Assembly: GCF_000013385.1 (NCBI RefSeq)
Contig: NC_007760.1
Coordinates: 4,748,001-4,812,000 of the forward strand
DNA length: 64,000 nt
DNA from: Anaeromyxobacter dehalogenans 2CP-C
GTDB taxonomy: Bacteria > Myxococcota > Myxococcia > Myxococcales > Anaeromyxobacteraceae
Direction: 5' to 3'
The notes below the pieces were generated by a model. It made no database searches. It had not been told where the DNA came from and saw only the letters and a list, made by a program, of their open reading frames with translations. This document shows positions 45,919 through 58,550 of this stretch, in pieces. Made by a program: the position numbers and the translations under genes. How positions within the stretch are numbered: position 1 is the first letter of the stretch; each line of letters opens with the position of its first letter.

Positions 45919-47424
45919 CTAGAAGTACTTCTTGCGCTTCGAGCTGGGCAGGATCCCCAGCACCTCGCGGTACTTCGCGACGGTGCGGCGGGCGATCTCG
46001 ATGTTCTGGCCCTTCAGGAGCTCGACGATCTTCTGGTCCGAGTGCGGGTGCTTCGGGTCCTCGGCCGCCACGATCTGGCGGATGTGGTTCTTCACCGCCT
46101 CGCTCGCGATCTCGTCGCCGCCGGTCTTCTGGATGGCCGAGTTGAAGAAGAACTTCAGCTCGTAGATGCCCTGCGGCGTGTGGACGTACTTGTTCGTGGT
46201 GACGCGCGAGACGGTGGACTCGTGCATCCCGATGTCCTCGGCCACGTCGCGCAGGATGAGCGGCTTCAGGTGCGCGATCCCCTTGTCGAGGAAGTCGCGC
46301 TGGAACTTCACGATCGACTCGGTGACCTTGTAGATGGTCCGCTGCCGCTGGTGGATGGAGCGGATGAGCCACACCGCGCTGCGCAGCTTCTCCTGGATGT
46401 ACTCCTTCGCCTTGCCCGCCTCGCCGTTCTTGAGCGCGGCGCGGTACATGCCGGAGATGCGCAGCTTCGAGAGGCCGTCGTCGTTGAGGACCGTGACGTA
46501 CTTGTCGCCCATCTTGTGGACGTAGACGTCGGGGGTGATGTACTGCGCCTCCTCGCCGGAGTAGGCGCGGCCCGGCTTCGGCTCGAGGCGGCTGATCACC
46601 TTCACCGCCTTCACCACCTCCTCGATGGGAACCTTCAGGTCCTTGGCGATGGCCTGGTAGTTCTTCGACTCGAGGTGCTTCAGGTGGCGCTCGATGATCG
46701 CGACGATCTCGGGCGTGTCGGCGTTGAGCGCGTCCACCTGGATCATCAGGCACTCGCGCAGGTTGCGGGCGGCGACGCCCAGCGGATCGAACGTCTGCAC
46801 CTTGCGCAGCACCCGCTCGGCGACCTCGATCCCCTGCCCCGACTCGAACGCGACCCGCACCAGCGGGTCGCGCGAGGTGGCCTCGTCGGCCTCGCCCTCC
46901 ACCGCCGGCATCTTGAAGTAGCCGTCGTCGTCGAGGTTCCCGATGATGAGCATCGCGACCTGCTCCTCCTCGGGCGTGAAGTTCGAGAGGCGCAGCTGCC
47001 ACACCAGGTGATCGACGAGGTCGGTCTTCTTGGTGAGCGTGGCCTCGTAGCCGGGCATCTCCTCGTCGGAGAGGCCGCGGTTGGACGGCGCGGTGTGGCC
47101 CTGGAGCTGGTACTGGTCGAGGTACTGGTCCCAGTCGATCTCGTTCGCGCCCTCCTCGCCCTTCACCTCCTCGGCCTTCTCCGCCTCCTTGTGCTCGGGC
47201 TTCGCCTCGATCTCGGCCTGCTCGGCGGGGCTGGCGCCGTCGGGCACCGCCTGCTCGTCGTTCTCGTCCGCCCCCTCCAGCATGGGGTTCTCGGTCATCT
47301 CGGTGCGGATGAGATCGACCAGCTCCATGCGCGAGAGCTGCAGGAGCTTGATGGCCTGCTGCAGCTGGGGCGTCATCACCAGCTGCTGGGTCATCTTGAG
47401 GTGCTGCTTCAGCTCGAGGCTCAT
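45919..47424 (-). CDS. rpoN: RNA polymerase sigma-54 factor
   Basis: The 501-residue protein has the Gln-rich N-terminal activator region ([20 protein letters not shown]), an acidic region II (about 45-100), the core-binding region, and the RpoN box [10 protein letters not shown] near the C-terminus. It directs transcription from -24/-12 promoters with AAA+ activators. It overlaps lptB by ATGA, the arrangement common in Proteobacteria. Confidence 0.96.
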   Translation of the reverse strand: MSLELKQHLKMTQQLVMTPQLQQAIKLLQLSRMELVDLIRTEMTENPMLEGADENDEQAVPDGASPAEQAEIEAKPEHKEAEKAEEVKGEEGANEIDWDQYLDQYQLQGHTAPSNRGLSDEEMPGYEATLTKKTDLVDHLVWQLRLSNFTPEEEQVAMLIIGNLDDDGYFKMPAVEGEADEATSRDPLVRVAFESGQGIEVAERVLRKVQTFDPLGVAARNLRECLMIQVDALNADTPEIVAIIERHLKHLESKNYQAIAKDLKVPIEEVVKAVKVISRLEPKPGRAYSGEEAQYITPDVYVHKMGDKYVTVLNDDGLSKLRISGMYRAALKNGEAGKAKEYIQEKLRSAVWLIRSIHQRQRTIYKVTESIVKFQRDFLDKGIAHLKPLILRDVAEDIGMHESTVSRVTTNKYVHTPQGIYELKFFFNSAIQKTGGDEIASEAVKNHIRQIVAAEDPKHPHSDQKIVELLKGQNIEIARRTVAKYREVLGILPSSKRKKYF

Positions 47425-48188
47425 CGAGGCTCCGCTGGCTGGTGGTCGTCCAGCCTGAACTTGTCGCCGAGGTACACGGCCCGCGCGCGGGGGCTGGCGG
47501 CGATCTCGACCGGCGTGCCCTGCTCGAGGATCGAGCCCGAGGAGAGGATGTACGCGCGCCCGCAGATGCCGAGCGCCTCGCGCACGTTGTGGTCGGTGAT
47601 GAGGACGCCGATGCCGCGATCGCGCAGGCCGCCGATGAGGCGCTGCAGCTCGCCCACCGCGATCGGGTCCACGCCGGCGAACGGCTCGTCGAACAGGATG
47701 TACCGGGGGCTGGAGAGCAGGCTCCGCGCCACCTCGGCGCGGCGGCGCTCGCCGCCGGAGAGCTGCTCGCCCAGCGAGTCCGCGACCTTCTCCAGGCGGT
47801 ACTCGGCGAGCAGCGCCGCGGCGCGCGCGTTGCGCTCGGCCCGCCCGACGCCGAGCGCCTCCAGCACGCCCACGAAGTTCTGCCGGACGGTGAGCTTGCG
47901 GAAGATCGACGCCTCCTGCGGCAGGTACCCGACGCCGAGCCGCGCGCGGCGGTGCATGGGAAGCCGGGTGACATCGTGCTCGCCGAGCGTCACCTTCCCC
48001 TTCTCCGGCACCACCAGCCCCACCACCATGTTGAACGAGGTGGTCTTGCCGGCGCCGTTCGGGCCGAGCAGCCCCACCACCTCGCCCGGCGCGACGTGGA
48101 AGGACACGCCGTCCACCACGCGGCGGCCGCGGTAGGACTTCACCAGCCCCTCGGCCCTGAGGAGCCCGTCGCCGGCGGCCGCGGTCAC
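47421..48188 (-). CDS. lptB: LPS export ATPase LptB
   Basis: The 255-residue ATPase has [30 protein letters not shown] and [12 protein letters not shown]. It powers LPS extraction with LptFG. A GTG start overlaps the lptA stop (GTGA), and its own stop overlaps rpo[21 protein letters not shown] is LptB-typical. Confidence 0.95.
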   Translation of the reverse strand: MTAAAGDGLLRAEGLVKSYRGRRVVDGVSFHVAPGEVVGLLGPNGAGKTTSFNMVVGLVVPEKGKVTLGEHDVTRLPMHRRARLGVGYLPQEASIFRKLTVRQNFVGVLEALGVGRAERNARAAALLAEYRLEKVADSLGEQLSGGERRRAEVARSLLSSPRYILFDEPFAGVDPIAVGELQRLIGGLRDRGIGVLITDHNVREALGICGRAYILSSGSILEQGTPVEIAASPRARAVYLGDKFRLDDHQPAEPR

Positions 48189-48727
48189 TTCCCCCGCTCC
48201 TTGCGCTGCGCGTCCAGCTCGCGCCGCCGCTGCTCCACCTCGGCGCCCGGCACGGTGATCCGGACCGGCGCGCCGCCGCCCTCCAGCTTCACCTCGTCGG
48301 TGCGCAGCTCGTACACGAGCCGCTGACCGTGCGCCTCGGTGCCGCGATCGCGCAGCACCGCCGCGCCGTCGCAGGTCACCCGCGCGGGCGCGTTCTCGTA
48401 GGTGGCGGTCTGGCAGGTGACGGTGCGCTCCCCGCGGACCAGCTTCACGTCGCCGCGGCACACCGCGGTCTCGATCACGCCCGCCTCGTCGTTCTTCGCC
48501 TCGAGGCGCGCGCAGGTCAGCACCGCGTCGTCGCGGGTGAGCGTCACCGGCTTGCCGGTGAACACCACCTCGCGGCGCTGGAACGCGTACCGGACCTCGG
48601 CGGCGTCCACGCGGTAGTCGGGGGCCGTCCGCGCCGCGCCCCTCGCGGCGGGCCGCACGGCGGCGGGCTTGCCCTGGGCCGGCGCCGGAGCGGCGGCGAG
48701 CAGCGCGGCGGCGAGGAGCGCGATCAC
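48185..48727 (-). CDS. lptA: LPS transport periplasmic protein LptA
   Basis: The 180-residue protein has a signal peptide ending APAQG and an OstA-like beta-jellyroll ([38 protein letters not shown]). It bridges inner and outer membranes for LPS. A GTG start overlaps lptC (GTGA). Confidence 0.88.
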   Translation of the reverse strand: MIALLAAALLAAAPAPAQGKPAAVRPAARGAARTAPDYRVDAAEVRYAFQRREVVFTGKPVTLTRDDAVLTCARLEAKNDEAGVIETAVCRGDVKLVRGERTVTCQTATYENAPARVTCDGAAVLRDRGTEAHGQRLVYELRTDEVKLEGGGAPVRITVPGAEVEQRRRELDAQRKERGK

Positions 48728-49266
48728 CGCGGCTCCCCCCCGCCGGTCAGCCGCGGGCTGCCGCCCAGCGTCAGCTCGCCGGTGCCGGCGTCGAGCACGA
48801 ACCCGGTGCCCTGGAGCCGGTAGCCGCGCCCGTCCACGGTGAGCGCCTGGTCGCCGCGGACCATCCCGCCCTCTCCCTCGGGCGTGTACCGGGCGCTGGG
48901 CGTCCGGGCGACGTCGTCCTGGTGACGCACCGTGACACCGCCGCGCGCCTCGAAGGTGTGAGCAGACAGGACCCCCGAGCCTTCCGGCGCGGCGATCCGC
49001 ACCGGGTCCCCAGCGCGCGGGAGGACCGCCACGACGTCGCGGGCCCGGAGCAGGGTCGAGTCGCGCTCCAGGGTCGCGGTGCGCGCCTCGCCCTCGACGC
49101 GCAGGTCCGCCTCCCGCCAGACGCGGAACCGAACCCCCTCGAGCATCAGCTCAGGCACCACGTCACGCGCCTCCACGGGCTGGGCGGGCTGGCATCCGGT
49201 GCCGAGCCCGAGCGCGAGAGCGGCGGCCAACCCGGCCGCCGTCCGCATCCAAAGCCGCTGAAACAT
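48724..49266 (-). CDS. lptC: LPS transport protein LptC
   Basis: The 180-residue protein has an N-terminal hydrophobic segment and an LptC-like beta-jellyroll including [18 protein letters not shown]. The segment ends GLGTGC (Cys25), which resembles a lipobox, whereas E. coli LptC keeps an uncleaved TM. AAGGAAAG precedes the ATG. It is the first of the lptC-lptA-lptB-rpoN-hpf-ptsN series. Confidence 0.82.
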   Translation of the reverse strand: MFQRLWMRTAAGLAAALALGLGTGCQPAQPVEARDVVPELMLEGVRFRVWREADLRVEGEARTATLERDSTLLRARDVVAVLPRAGDPVRIAAPEGSGVLSAHTFEARGGVTVRHQDDVARTPSARYTPEGEGGMVRGDQALTVDGRGYRLQGTGFVLDAGTGELTLGGSPRLTGGGEPR

Positions 49267-49322
49267 AGCATTCTTTCCTTGCTGGATCGACAGGCACAGA
49301 CCTTGCTTTATGCCCGGGCGCC

Positions 49323-50300
49323 CTAGCCGCGTGAAAGCTCAGCGCTTTTCGGCATTGCCTTTGCTTGGGGACCGCCGGCCTGGGCCTCGCCTTCGGGGCG
49401 CGTCTTCCAGCGCTGGTGCATCCACACCCACTCGGCGGGGTTCCGCCGGATGGCTGCCTCCAGGGCGGCAGAGCAGGCGGCGGTGAGCCGCACCGCCTCG
49501 GCCTCGCGGTCGGGCGGGTCGGCGGCGAACGGGATCTCCACGCACTCGAGGAGGTGGCCGTCCCCGGCGCGCGGCCCGCGGCGCCGGATCGTGCCGACCA
49601 CCACCGGCGCGCCGAAGCGCAGCGCGAGGTCGGCCGCGGCGCGCGGCGTGTACGCGAGCCGGCCGAAGAACGGGACGAACACGCCCTGGACCTTCGTGTC
49701 CTGGTCGATGAGCAGCCCGAGCGCCTTCCCCTGCCGGAAGGTGCGGATGATGGCGCGGCCGGTGTCGGGGTTCTCGCGCCAGAGCGTGGTGACCCCGCCG
49801 GCGGCCCGGAAGCGCTCCGCCACCCGGTTCAGCCCGGCGTCGCCGCCGGCCTTGGCGATCACGGCGTTCGGGATGCCGGCCCGGGCGATGCGGCGGGCGA
49901 GGAGCTCCCAGCTCCCCACGTGGCCGGTGACGAACACCATGCCGCGCCCGCGCGCGATGACCTCCTGGAGCAGCCCGGGCGGCGACAGCTCGACGTAGGT
50001 CTCGAGCCGCGCGTCGTAGCTGCGGATCGCGGCGAGCTCGAGCGCGGTGCGCCCGAGGTGCACGAACATGGCGCGGGCGATGGCCTCGCGCTCGGCCTCG
50101 GGCTTCTCCGGGAACGCGACGGCGAGGCTCCCGAGCGCGAGCCGGCGGGTGCCGCGGGCGAGGTGGTAGGCGGCGCGGCCCACCAGCCCGCCGAGCGCGA
50201 GCGCGGGGCCGAGGGGCAGCAGGCCCAGAATCCAGAGGGCGGCGCGGACCAGCGCGGAGCGGACGCTCCTCTTGATCCGCTTGCGGAGCGGTACGGCCAT
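49323..50300 (-). CDS. lpxL: Lipid A late acyltransferase (LpxL/HtrB family)
   Basis: The 325-residue protein has one N-terminal TM, the catalytic HX4E motif in VTGHVGSWELLARR, and GLLIDQDTKVQGVFVPFFG and NPAEWVWMHQRWK near the end. It transfers a secondary acyl chain to Kdo-lipid A. It sits between kdsC and lptC in the LPS gene row. Confidence 0.92.
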   Translation of the reverse strand: MAVPLRKRIKRSVRSALVRAALWILGLLPLGPALALGGLVGRAAYHLARGTRRLALGSLAVAFPEKPEAEREAIARAMFVHLGRTALELAAIRSYDARLETYVELSPPGLLQEVIARGRGMVFVTGHVGSWELLARRIARAGIPNAVIAKAGGDAGLNRVAERFRAAGGVTTLWRENPDTGRAIIRTFRQGKALGLLIDQDTKVQGVFVPFFGRLAYTPRAAADLALRFGAPVVVGTIRRRGPRAGDGHLLECVEIPFAADPPDREAEAVRLTAACSAALEAAIRRNPAEWVWMHQRWKTRPEGEAQAGGPQAKAMPKSAELSRG

Positions 50301-50371
50301 GGCGGGCGCACGCTAGCACGGGATCCGGGGCGATCGTCAGCCCCGCGCGGCCTCGGCCCTGGAGGTCGCGC

Positions 50372-50866
50372 CTACAGCCCGCGGGCGCGGAGCAGCAGGT
50401 CGCACAGCTCGCGCACCGCGCCGCGGCCGCCCGGCGCGGCGGTGACGAGGTGCGCGACCGCCTTCGCCTCGGGCCGCGCGTCGGCGGGGCAGGCGGCGAG
50501 GCCCACCTTCGCGAGCAGCGGCACGTCGTTCACGTCGTCGCCCATGTACGCCACCTCGGCGTCGGGGACGCCGAGGTGCGCCAGGCGCGCGTAGCCGGCC
50601 AGCTTGTCGCGCTCTCCGAACACCAGGTGCTGGAAGCGCAGCTCGCGCAGGCGCGCCTCCGAGGCCTTGCCCGGCCGGCCGGAGACGACGCCGAACGGCA
50701 CGTGCTCGCGCAGGAGCACGATGCCGTGGCCGTCCTTCACGTCGAACACCTTCAGCGCCTCGCCGTCCGGGCCGTAGTAGAGCCGGCCGTCGGTGAGCAC
50801 GCCGTCCACGTCCAGCAGCACCAGCCGGACGCGCGCGGCGCGGGCGAGGAGCTCGGCCTCGGTCAC
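50372..50866 (-). CDS. kdsC: Kdo-8-phosphate phosphatase KdsC
   Basis: The 164-residue HAD phosphatase has LLDVDGVLTDGRLYY (nucleophile Asp), VSGRPGKAS, and the metal motif YMGDDVNDVPLL. It makes free Kdo. A GTG start overlaps kdsA (GTGA). The length is normal for the tetrameric KdsC family. Confidence 0.93.
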   Translation of the reverse strand: MTEAELLARAARVRLVLLDVDGVLTDGRLYYGPDGEALKVFDVKDGHGIVLLREHVPFGVVSGRPGKASEARLRELRFQHLVFGERDKLAGYARLAHLGVPDAEVAYMGDDVNDVPLLAKVGLAACPADARPEAKAVAHLVTAAPGGRGAVRELCDLLLRARGL

Positions 50867-51693
50867 GGCTGCCCCAGCGCGCGCCGGACGGCCAGCACCT
50901 CGCGGAGCACGCGGTCGGCGGTGGGGAAGTCGAGCGAGTTGGGCCCGTCGGACTTCGCCACCGCCGGGTCCTCGTGGATCTCCATGAACAGCGCGTCGAT
51001 GCCGACGGCGGCGGCCGCGCGCGCCAGCGGCGCCACGAACTGCCGGTCGCCGGCGGTGGTGTCGCCGCCCGAGCCCGGCATCTGCACGCTGTGGGTGGCG
51101 TCCATGCACACCGGGACGCCCAGCTCGCGCATCTGCACCAGCGCGCGCATGTCCACCACCAGGTTGCCGTAGCCGAAGGTGGCGCCGCGCTCGGTGAGGA
51201 ACACGTTCTCGTTGCCGCCCTCGCGGCACTTGGCGATCGCGTGGCGCATCTCGCGCGGCGCGAGGAACTGCCCCTTCTTCACGTTCACGGCGCGCCCGTG
51301 GCGCGCGCAGGCGATGACGAGGTCGGTCTGCCGGCACAGGAACGCGGGCACCTGCAGCACGTCCACCACCCGCCCGGCCGGCTCGGCCTGCCAGGTCTCG
51401 TGCACGTCGGTGAGGCACGGCAGCCCGGTCTCGCGCTTCACCGCCTGGAACGCGGCCAGCCCCGCCTCCAGGCCGGGGCCGCGGTAGCTCTTGCCGGAGG
51501 AGCGGTTCGCCTTGTCGAAGCTGGCCTTGAACACCACCGGCACGCCGTGCTGCGCGGCGAGCTCCTTCACGCGGCGGGCGTGGCGGAGGCCGTGCGCCTC
51601 GTCCTCCATGACGCACGGCCCGGCGATGAGCAGGAGCGGCTGCCCGTCGCCCACGAGGTGCCCGCCCACGCGGGCCAGGATCGGCTGGGACAT
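50863..51693 (-). CDS. kdsA: Kdo-8-phosphate synthase KdsA
   Basis: The 276-residue enzyme condenses PEP with arabinose-5-phosphate. Family motifs are LIAGPCVMEDEA, FKASFDKANRSS, NVKKGQFLAP and DATHSVQMPGSGGDTTAG. It follows pyrG by three bases. Confidence 0.96.
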   Translation of the reverse strand: MSQPILARVGGHLVGDGQPLLLIAGPCVMEDEAHGLRHARRVKELAAQHGVPVVFKASFDKANRSSGKSYRGPGLEAGLAAFQAVKRETGLPCLTDVHETWQAEPAGRVVDVLQVPAFLCRQTDLVIACARHGRAVNVKKGQFLAPREMRHAIAKCREGGNENVFLTERGATFGYGNLVVDMRALVQMRELGVPVCMDATHSVQMPGSGGDTTAGDRQFVAPLARAAAAVGIDALFMEIHEDPAVAKSDGPNSLDFPTADRVLREVLAVRRALGQP

Positions 51694-51696
51694 CGG

Positions 51697-54171
<2,475 letters not shown>

Positions 54172-54257
54172 TCATTCGGAACGGCCCCCGGGCCGCGCGT
54201 CGGGCCGGTGCGCTCGCGGGTCATTTCGGGCGAACGCCGGGCCGCCTAGCTTTCGAC

Positions 54258-55358
54258 ATGGCCCTCGTGCTCCACGTGGTCGGCGCCCGCCCCAACTTCA
54301 TGAAGGTCGCCCCGCTCATGGCGGCGCTGTCCCGGCGGGGCGCGGCGCAGCGCCTCGTCCACACCGGCCAGCACTTCGACGAGCGGATGAGCGGCGTGTT
54401 CTTCGCCGAGCTCGGGCTGCCCCGCCCCGACCTCGACCTGGGGGTCGGCTCCGGCACGCACGGCGAGCAGACGGGCCGGGTGATGATCGCGTTCGAGCGG
54501 GCGCTGCTCGAGGCGGCGCCGCGGCCGGACCTGGTGGTCGTGCCCGGCGACGTGAACTCGACGGTGGCGGCCGCGCTGGTGGCGGCGAAGCTCGGGATCC
54601 CGGTGGCGCACCTCGAGGCGGGCCTGCGCAGCTTCGACCGGACCATGCCGGAGGAGCTGAACCGGGTGGTCACCGACCACCTCTCCGACCTGCTGCTCAC
54701 CCCGAGCCCCGACGCCGACGAGAACCTCGCGCGCGAGGGCGTCCCCGCGGCGCGCGTGGCCCGGGTCGGCAACCTCATGATCGACACGCTCCGCGAGCAC
54801 CTGCCGCGCGCCCGCGCGCTCTCGACCTGGCGCGGGCTGGGCCTCGCCGAGGGCGGGTACGCGGTGCTCACGCTCCACCGGCCCTCCAACGTGGACGATC
54901 CCGCCGCGCTCGGGCGGCTGCTCGGCGCGCTGGCGGAGGTCGCGCGCGCGCTGCCGGTGGTCTTCCCGGTCCACCCGCGCACCCGCGCCCGCCTCGCCGA
55001 CCCGGCGCTGGCCGGCGCCGCCGCCGCGCTCCGCCTGGTCGAGCCGCTCGGCTACCTCGAGTTCCTCTCGCTCACGAGCGCCGCGCGCCTGGTGCTCACC
55101 GACTCCGGCGGCCTGCAGGAGGAGTCCACCGCGCTCGGCGTCCCCTGCCTCACGCTGCGCGAGAACACCGAGCGCCCGATCACCGTCGCCGAGGGCACGA
55201 ACCACGTGGTGGGCACCGACCCCGGGCGCATCGTGGCGGAGGCCCGCCGCGCGCTCGACGCGGGCCCGGGACGCGGCCGCATCCCGGCGCTCTGGGACGG
55301 CCGGGCGGGGGAGCGGGCCGCGGACGCGGTGCTCGCGTTCCTGGCGGCGCGGGCCTGA
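54258..55358 (+). CDS. wecB: UDP-N-acetylglucosamine 2-epimerase
   Basis: The 366-residue enzyme has HVVGARPNFMKVAPLM, HTGQHFDERMS, PGDVNSTVAAAL, HLEAGLRSFDRTMPEELNR and TDSGGLQEESTALGVP. It produces UDP-ManNAc for surface polysaccharide. No polysaccharide cluster surrounds it. CTAGCTT lies seven to ten bases before the ATG with no clear ribosome site, so the transcript may be leaderless. Confidence 0.93.
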   Translation: MALVLHVVGARPNFMKVAPLMAALSRRGAAQRLVHTGQHFDERMSGVFFAELGLPRPDLDLGVGSGTHGEQTGRVMIAFERALLEAAPRPDLVVVPGDVNSTVAAALVAAKLGIPVAHLEAGLRSFDRTMPEELNRVVTDHLSDLLLTPSPDADENLAREGVPAARVARVGNLMIDTLREHLPRARALSTWRGLGLAEGGYAVLTLHRPSNVDDPAALGRLLGALAEVARALPVVFPVHPRTRARLADPALAGAAAALRLVEPLGYLEFLSLTSAARLVLTDSGGLQEESTALGVPCLTLRENTERPITVAEGTNHVVGTDPGRIVAEARRALDAGPGRGRIPALWDGRAGERAADAVLAFLAARA

Positions 55359-55412
55359 CCGGGCCTCGCGGGGACGGGGGCGCGGCGGCGGCCGCCGGTG
55401 TATGGTGCGCCG

Positions 55413-56369
55413 GTGACGCAGCAGGTCCGGGTCCGCTTCACGGTCGAGCCGAACTACGCCGGGTGGCGCCTCGATCGCTACCTGCAGGAGAAGATCCGCC
55501 GGCTGTCGCGCGAGCGGGTGCAGCGGCTCATCGCGCAGCGCCTCGAGACGGACGACGGCCGCCGGCTGAAGCCGTCCACCCGCGTCGCGCCGGGCCTCTC
55601 CTTCGCGCTCCTCAAGGACGCCGAGGCCGAGCCGGACACGCCCCAGGAGTTCGGGGTGGTGCACGACGACGGCGCGCTGCTGGTGGTGGACAAGCCGGCC
55701 GGGCTGCCGGTCCACCCCACCGCGCGCTACGCGGCGAACACGTTCACCTCGCTCGCGAAGCTCCGCTACCCCGACCGCAAGGTCGATCCGGCGCACCGGC
55801 TCGATCGCGAGACCTCCGGCCTGCTCGCCTGCGGGACCGCGCCCGAGGTGACGAAGGTCCTGAAGCGCGACTTCGCGCACGCCCGCGTGCACAAGACCTA
55901 CCTCGCGCTCGCGCTGGGCGCGCCGGCGGAGGACGCGTTCACGGTGGACGCGCCGCTCGCGCTCACCGGCGCGTCCGCCGTGCGGGTGCGGATGCACGTG
56001 GCCGCGGAGGGGCTGCCCTCGCAGACCGCGTTCGAGGTGCTGGCCCGGCGCCGGGCGCCGGACGGGGCGCCGGTGGCGCTGCTCGCCTGCCGCCCGCGCA
56101 CCGGGCGCCAGCACCAGATCCGCGCGCACCTCGCGCACGCCGGGCTGCCCATGGTGGGCGACAAGATCTACGGGCCGGACGAGGAGATCTTCGACCGGTT
56201 CACCCGCCGTGCGATGACCGACGCGGACCTCGCGCTGCTCCGGCTGCCGCGCCACGCGCTGCACGCCTGGCGGCTCGAGCTGCCGCACCCGCTCACCCGC
56301 GCGCCGGTCCGGCTGGAGGCGCCGCTCCCGCCGGACCTGGCCGCGTTCTGGGAGGGCTGCGCGCCGTGA
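55413..56369 (+). CDS. RluA-family pseudouridine synthase
   Basis: The 318-residue enzyme has an N-terminal S4 domain (WRLDRYLQEKIRRLSRERVQ), the catalytic Asp in PAHRLDRETSGLLAC, and CRPRTGRQHQIRAHLAH. It modifies uridines in rRNA or tRNA. Two GTG codons (55398, 55413) could start it. TATGGT at 55401-55406 resembles a -10 for a leaderless start at 55413, which is preferred with low certainty. Confidence 0.88.
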   Translation: MTQQVRVRFTVEPNYAGWRLDRYLQEKIRRLSRERVQRLIAQRLETDDGRRLKPSTRVAPGLSFALLKDAEAEPDTPQEFGVVHDDGALLVVDKPAGLPVHPTARYAANTFTSLAKLRYPDRKVDPAHRLDRETSGLLACGTAPEVTKVLKRDFAHARVHKTYLALALGAPAEDAFTVDAPLALTGASAVRVRMHVAAEGLPSQTAFEVLARRRAPDGAPVALLACRPRTGRQHQIRAHLAHAGLPMVGDKIYGPDEEIFDRFTRRAMTDADLALLRLPRHALHAWRLELPHPLTRAPVRLEAPLPPDLAAFWEGCAP

Positions 56370-56722
56370 ACGCGTACGACTTCGCCGGCCTCGTGGGCGG
56401 GCTCACCGGCGCGTGGATGGCGATCGGGGCCGGGCTCGTCGGGATCGCGGCCGGGCTGCGGCTCGCGGCGGTCCGGGGCCGGCCGGGGAAGGGCCGGGTG
56501 TCGCGCGGCGCGCTCGCGTTCTCGCTGGTGATGGGGATCGCCGGGCTGGCGCTGTTCGCGGCCGCGGAGCGCGCCCCGTTCCGCCGCGCGCTCGACCACG
56601 CCGCGCCCTGGGTGCTGGGCGCCGCCGCGCTGGTGGGCGCCGTCGCGGGGTGGCGCGCCGCGCAGAAGCGCCCCGCGCCGCTCTCACCGGACGCACCACC
56701 CGGGCCGCCGGCGCAGCGCTAG
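56366..56722 (+). CDS. Small hypothetical membrane protein
   Basis: The 118-residue protein has about three TM segments (GAWMAIGAGLVGIAAGLRLA, ALAFSLVMGIAGLALFAAAE, APWVLGAAALVGAVAGWRAA) and a Pro-rich tail. No family was recognised. Its GTG overlaps the pseudouridine-synthase stop (GTGA). Its stop shares a CTAG with the convergent trmH gene. Confidence 0.6.
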   Translation: MNAYDFAGLVGGLTGAWMAIGAGLVGIAAGLRLAAVRGRPGKGRVSRGALAFSLVMGIAGLALFAAAERAPFRRALDHAAPWVLGAAALVGAVAGWRAAQKRPAPLSPDAPPGPPAQR

Positions 56723-57396
56723 CGGCGCGTGCGCGCGTGCCGCGCGATCCGGTCGCGGACCGCCTCGGCCTTCGCGATGCGGCTGCGCTGCTTCACCGCC
56801 AGCAGGTAGAAGCGCTCCCGCAGCACCTGCGCCTCGTCGTCGGGCAGGTCCCCGTGCCGGCCGCGCTCGACCTCGCGCCGCTCCACCGCGTGGGCGAGCG
56901 AGATGGCCGCCGCCACCGAGACGTTCAGCGACTGGACGAAGCCGCGCATGGGGATCGCGTAGCAGGCGTCGGCGACCGCCAGCGCCTCCTCCGAGACGCC
57001 GCGCTGCTCGTTCCCGAACACGAGCGCCACCTTGCCGGCGAAGGAGAGCCCGGCCATCGGCGTGGAGCGCTCGCCCAGGTGCGTGGCGTAGATCGCGAAC
57101 CCCTCCGAGCGGAGGTGGGCGAGGCACTCGGCGGTGGAGGACCAGCGCCGCACGTCCAGCCACTTGTCGGCGTTCTGGCTGATCTTCTTGTTGCGGTCGT
57201 AGGGCTTCATGGGCCCCTCGACGGCGTGCAGCGTCTGGATCCCGAACGCCTCGCAGGTGCGCAGCACCGCGTTCACGTTCTGCGGATCGCAGAACGCCTC
57301 CATCACCACCGTGAGCGTGCGGGTGCGGTTCGCCACCACCGCGTCGATGCGGGCCCGGCGCTCCGGGAGCACGAACGCGGGGTCGCCCAGCTTCAC
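56719..57396 (-). CDS. trmH: TrmH-type tRNA/rRNA 2'-O-methyltransferase
   Basis: The 225-residue SPOUT methyltransferase has DPQNVNAVLRTCEAFGI, VALVFGNEQRGVSEEAL and IPMRGFVQSLNVSVAAAISL, the three SpoU motifs. The C-terminal extension resembles TrmH (tRNA Gm18). The GTG start overlaps the obg stop (GTGA). Confidence 0.88.
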   Translation of the reverse strand: MKLGDPAFVLPERRARIDAVVANRTRTLTVVMEAFCDPQNVNAVLRTCEAFGIQTLHAVEGPMKPYDRNKKISQNADKWLDVRRWSSTAECLAHLRSEGFAIYATHLGERSTPMAGLSFAGKVALVFGNEQRGVSEEALAVADACYAIPMRGFVQSLNVSVAAAISLAHAVERREVERGRHGDLPDDEAQVLRERFYLLAVKQRSRIAKAEAVRDRIARHARTRR

Positions 57397-58457
57397 GCGC
57401 GCGCCCTCGGCTTCGCCAGCTTCTTGCCGCCGCCGCCGCGGTGCGGCCGCGCCTCCTTGAAGAGCGCGCGCCCGACCGCGTCGAGGAGGGCGTCCAGCCC
57501 CTCCCCGGTGACGGCCGAGACGAGGTGCACCGGCACCGGCTTCTTGCGCCGGCCCAGCAGCTTCTGCAGCTTCACGCCGGCGGCGCGCGCCTCGGGGACG
57601 TCGATCTTGGTCACCGCCACGATCTGCGGCTTCTTCGCCAGCTCGTCGGAGTAGGCGGCGAGCTCCGCGTTGATCGCGTCGAGGTCCGCCTTGGGCGCGC
57701 GGCCCGGCTCCGGGTTCGCGCCCTCCACCAGGTGGATGAGGACGCGGCAGCGCTCCACGTGGCGGAGGAACTGGTGCCCCAGGCCGGCGCCGGCGTGCGC
57801 GCCCTCGATGAGCCCGGGGATGTCGGCGACCACGAAGCTCCGCTCGCGCCAGCCGACCACGCCGAGGTTCGGCGTGAGCGTGGTGAACGGGTAGTCCGCG
57901 ATCTTCGGGCGCGCGCGCGAGATGCGGCTGATGAGGGTGGACTTCCCGGCGTTCGGGTAGCCCACGATCCCCACGTCGGCGAGCAGCTTCAGCTCGAGGA
58001 CGAGGTCCCGCTCCGCGCCCGGCGTGCCGTCCTCGGCGTAGCGCGGCGCCTGGTTGGTCGAGCTCGCGAAGTTCATGTTGCCGAGGCCGCCGCGGCCGCC
58101 CTTCGCGATCACGACGCGCTCGCCCGCGGTCCCCAGGTCGCAGAGCTGCTCGCCGGTGGCCGCGTCCTTCACCACCGTGCCCGGCGGGACGCGCAGGACC
58201 AGGTCCGCGCCGTCCTTGCCGTTCATGTCCGAGCCGCTGCCCTTCTCGCCGTTCCGCGCCTTGTGCTCGCGGATGTAGCGGTAGTCGAGCAGGGTGGAGA
58301 GCTGCGGATCGACCTCCAGCACCACGTCGCCGCCGTTGCCGCCGTCGCCGCCGGCCGGGCCGCCTCGCGGGATGAACTTCTCGCGACGCCACGCGACGGC
58401 GCCGTCGCCGCCGTCGCCGGCCTTCACGTGGATCTTCACCTCGTCGACGAACTTCAC
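57393..58457 (-). CDS. obg: Ribosome-assembly GTPase Obg
   Basis: The 354-residue GTPase has the glycine-rich Obg fold ([37 protein letters not shown]) and G motifs [23 protein letters not shown] and VTKIDVPEA. It acts in 50S maturation. It follows rpmA at 93 bases, with a hairpin between. Confidence 0.95.
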   Translation of the reverse strand: MKFVDEVKIHVKAGDGGDGAVAWRREKFIPRGGPAGGDGGNGGDVVLEVDPQLSTLLDYRYIREHKARNGEKGSGSDMNGKDGADLVLRVPPGTVVKDAATGEQLCDLGTAGERVVIAKGGRGGLGNMNFASSTNQAPRYAEDGTPGAERDLVLELKLLADVGIVGYPNAGKSTLISRISRARPKIADYPFTTLTPNLGVVGWRERSFVVADIPGLIEGAHAGAGLGHQFLRHVERCRVLIHLVEGANPEPGRAPKADLDAINAELAAYSDELAKKPQIVAVTKIDVPEARAAGVKLQKLLGRRKKPVPVHLVSAVTGEGLDALLDAVGRALFKEARPHRGGGGKKLAKPRARA

Positions 58458-58480
58458 GAGCGACCTCGAGAAACGCGAAG

Positions 58481-58506
58481 CGCCGCGGACCCGAGGATCC
58501 GCGGCG
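58481..58506 (-). terminator. Hairpin between rpmA and obg
   Basis: CGCCGCGGA and TCCGCGGCG form a nine-base stem around an eight-base loop. On the minus strand it is followed by CTTCGCGTTTCTC, a weak T-rich run. It may be a partial terminator lowering obg relative to the ribosomal protein genes. Confidence 0.5.
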
Positions 58507-58550
58507 CGCGCAGTGCCGTCGCCCCGAGCCGTGCCGGAGGCGAGGGGAGC

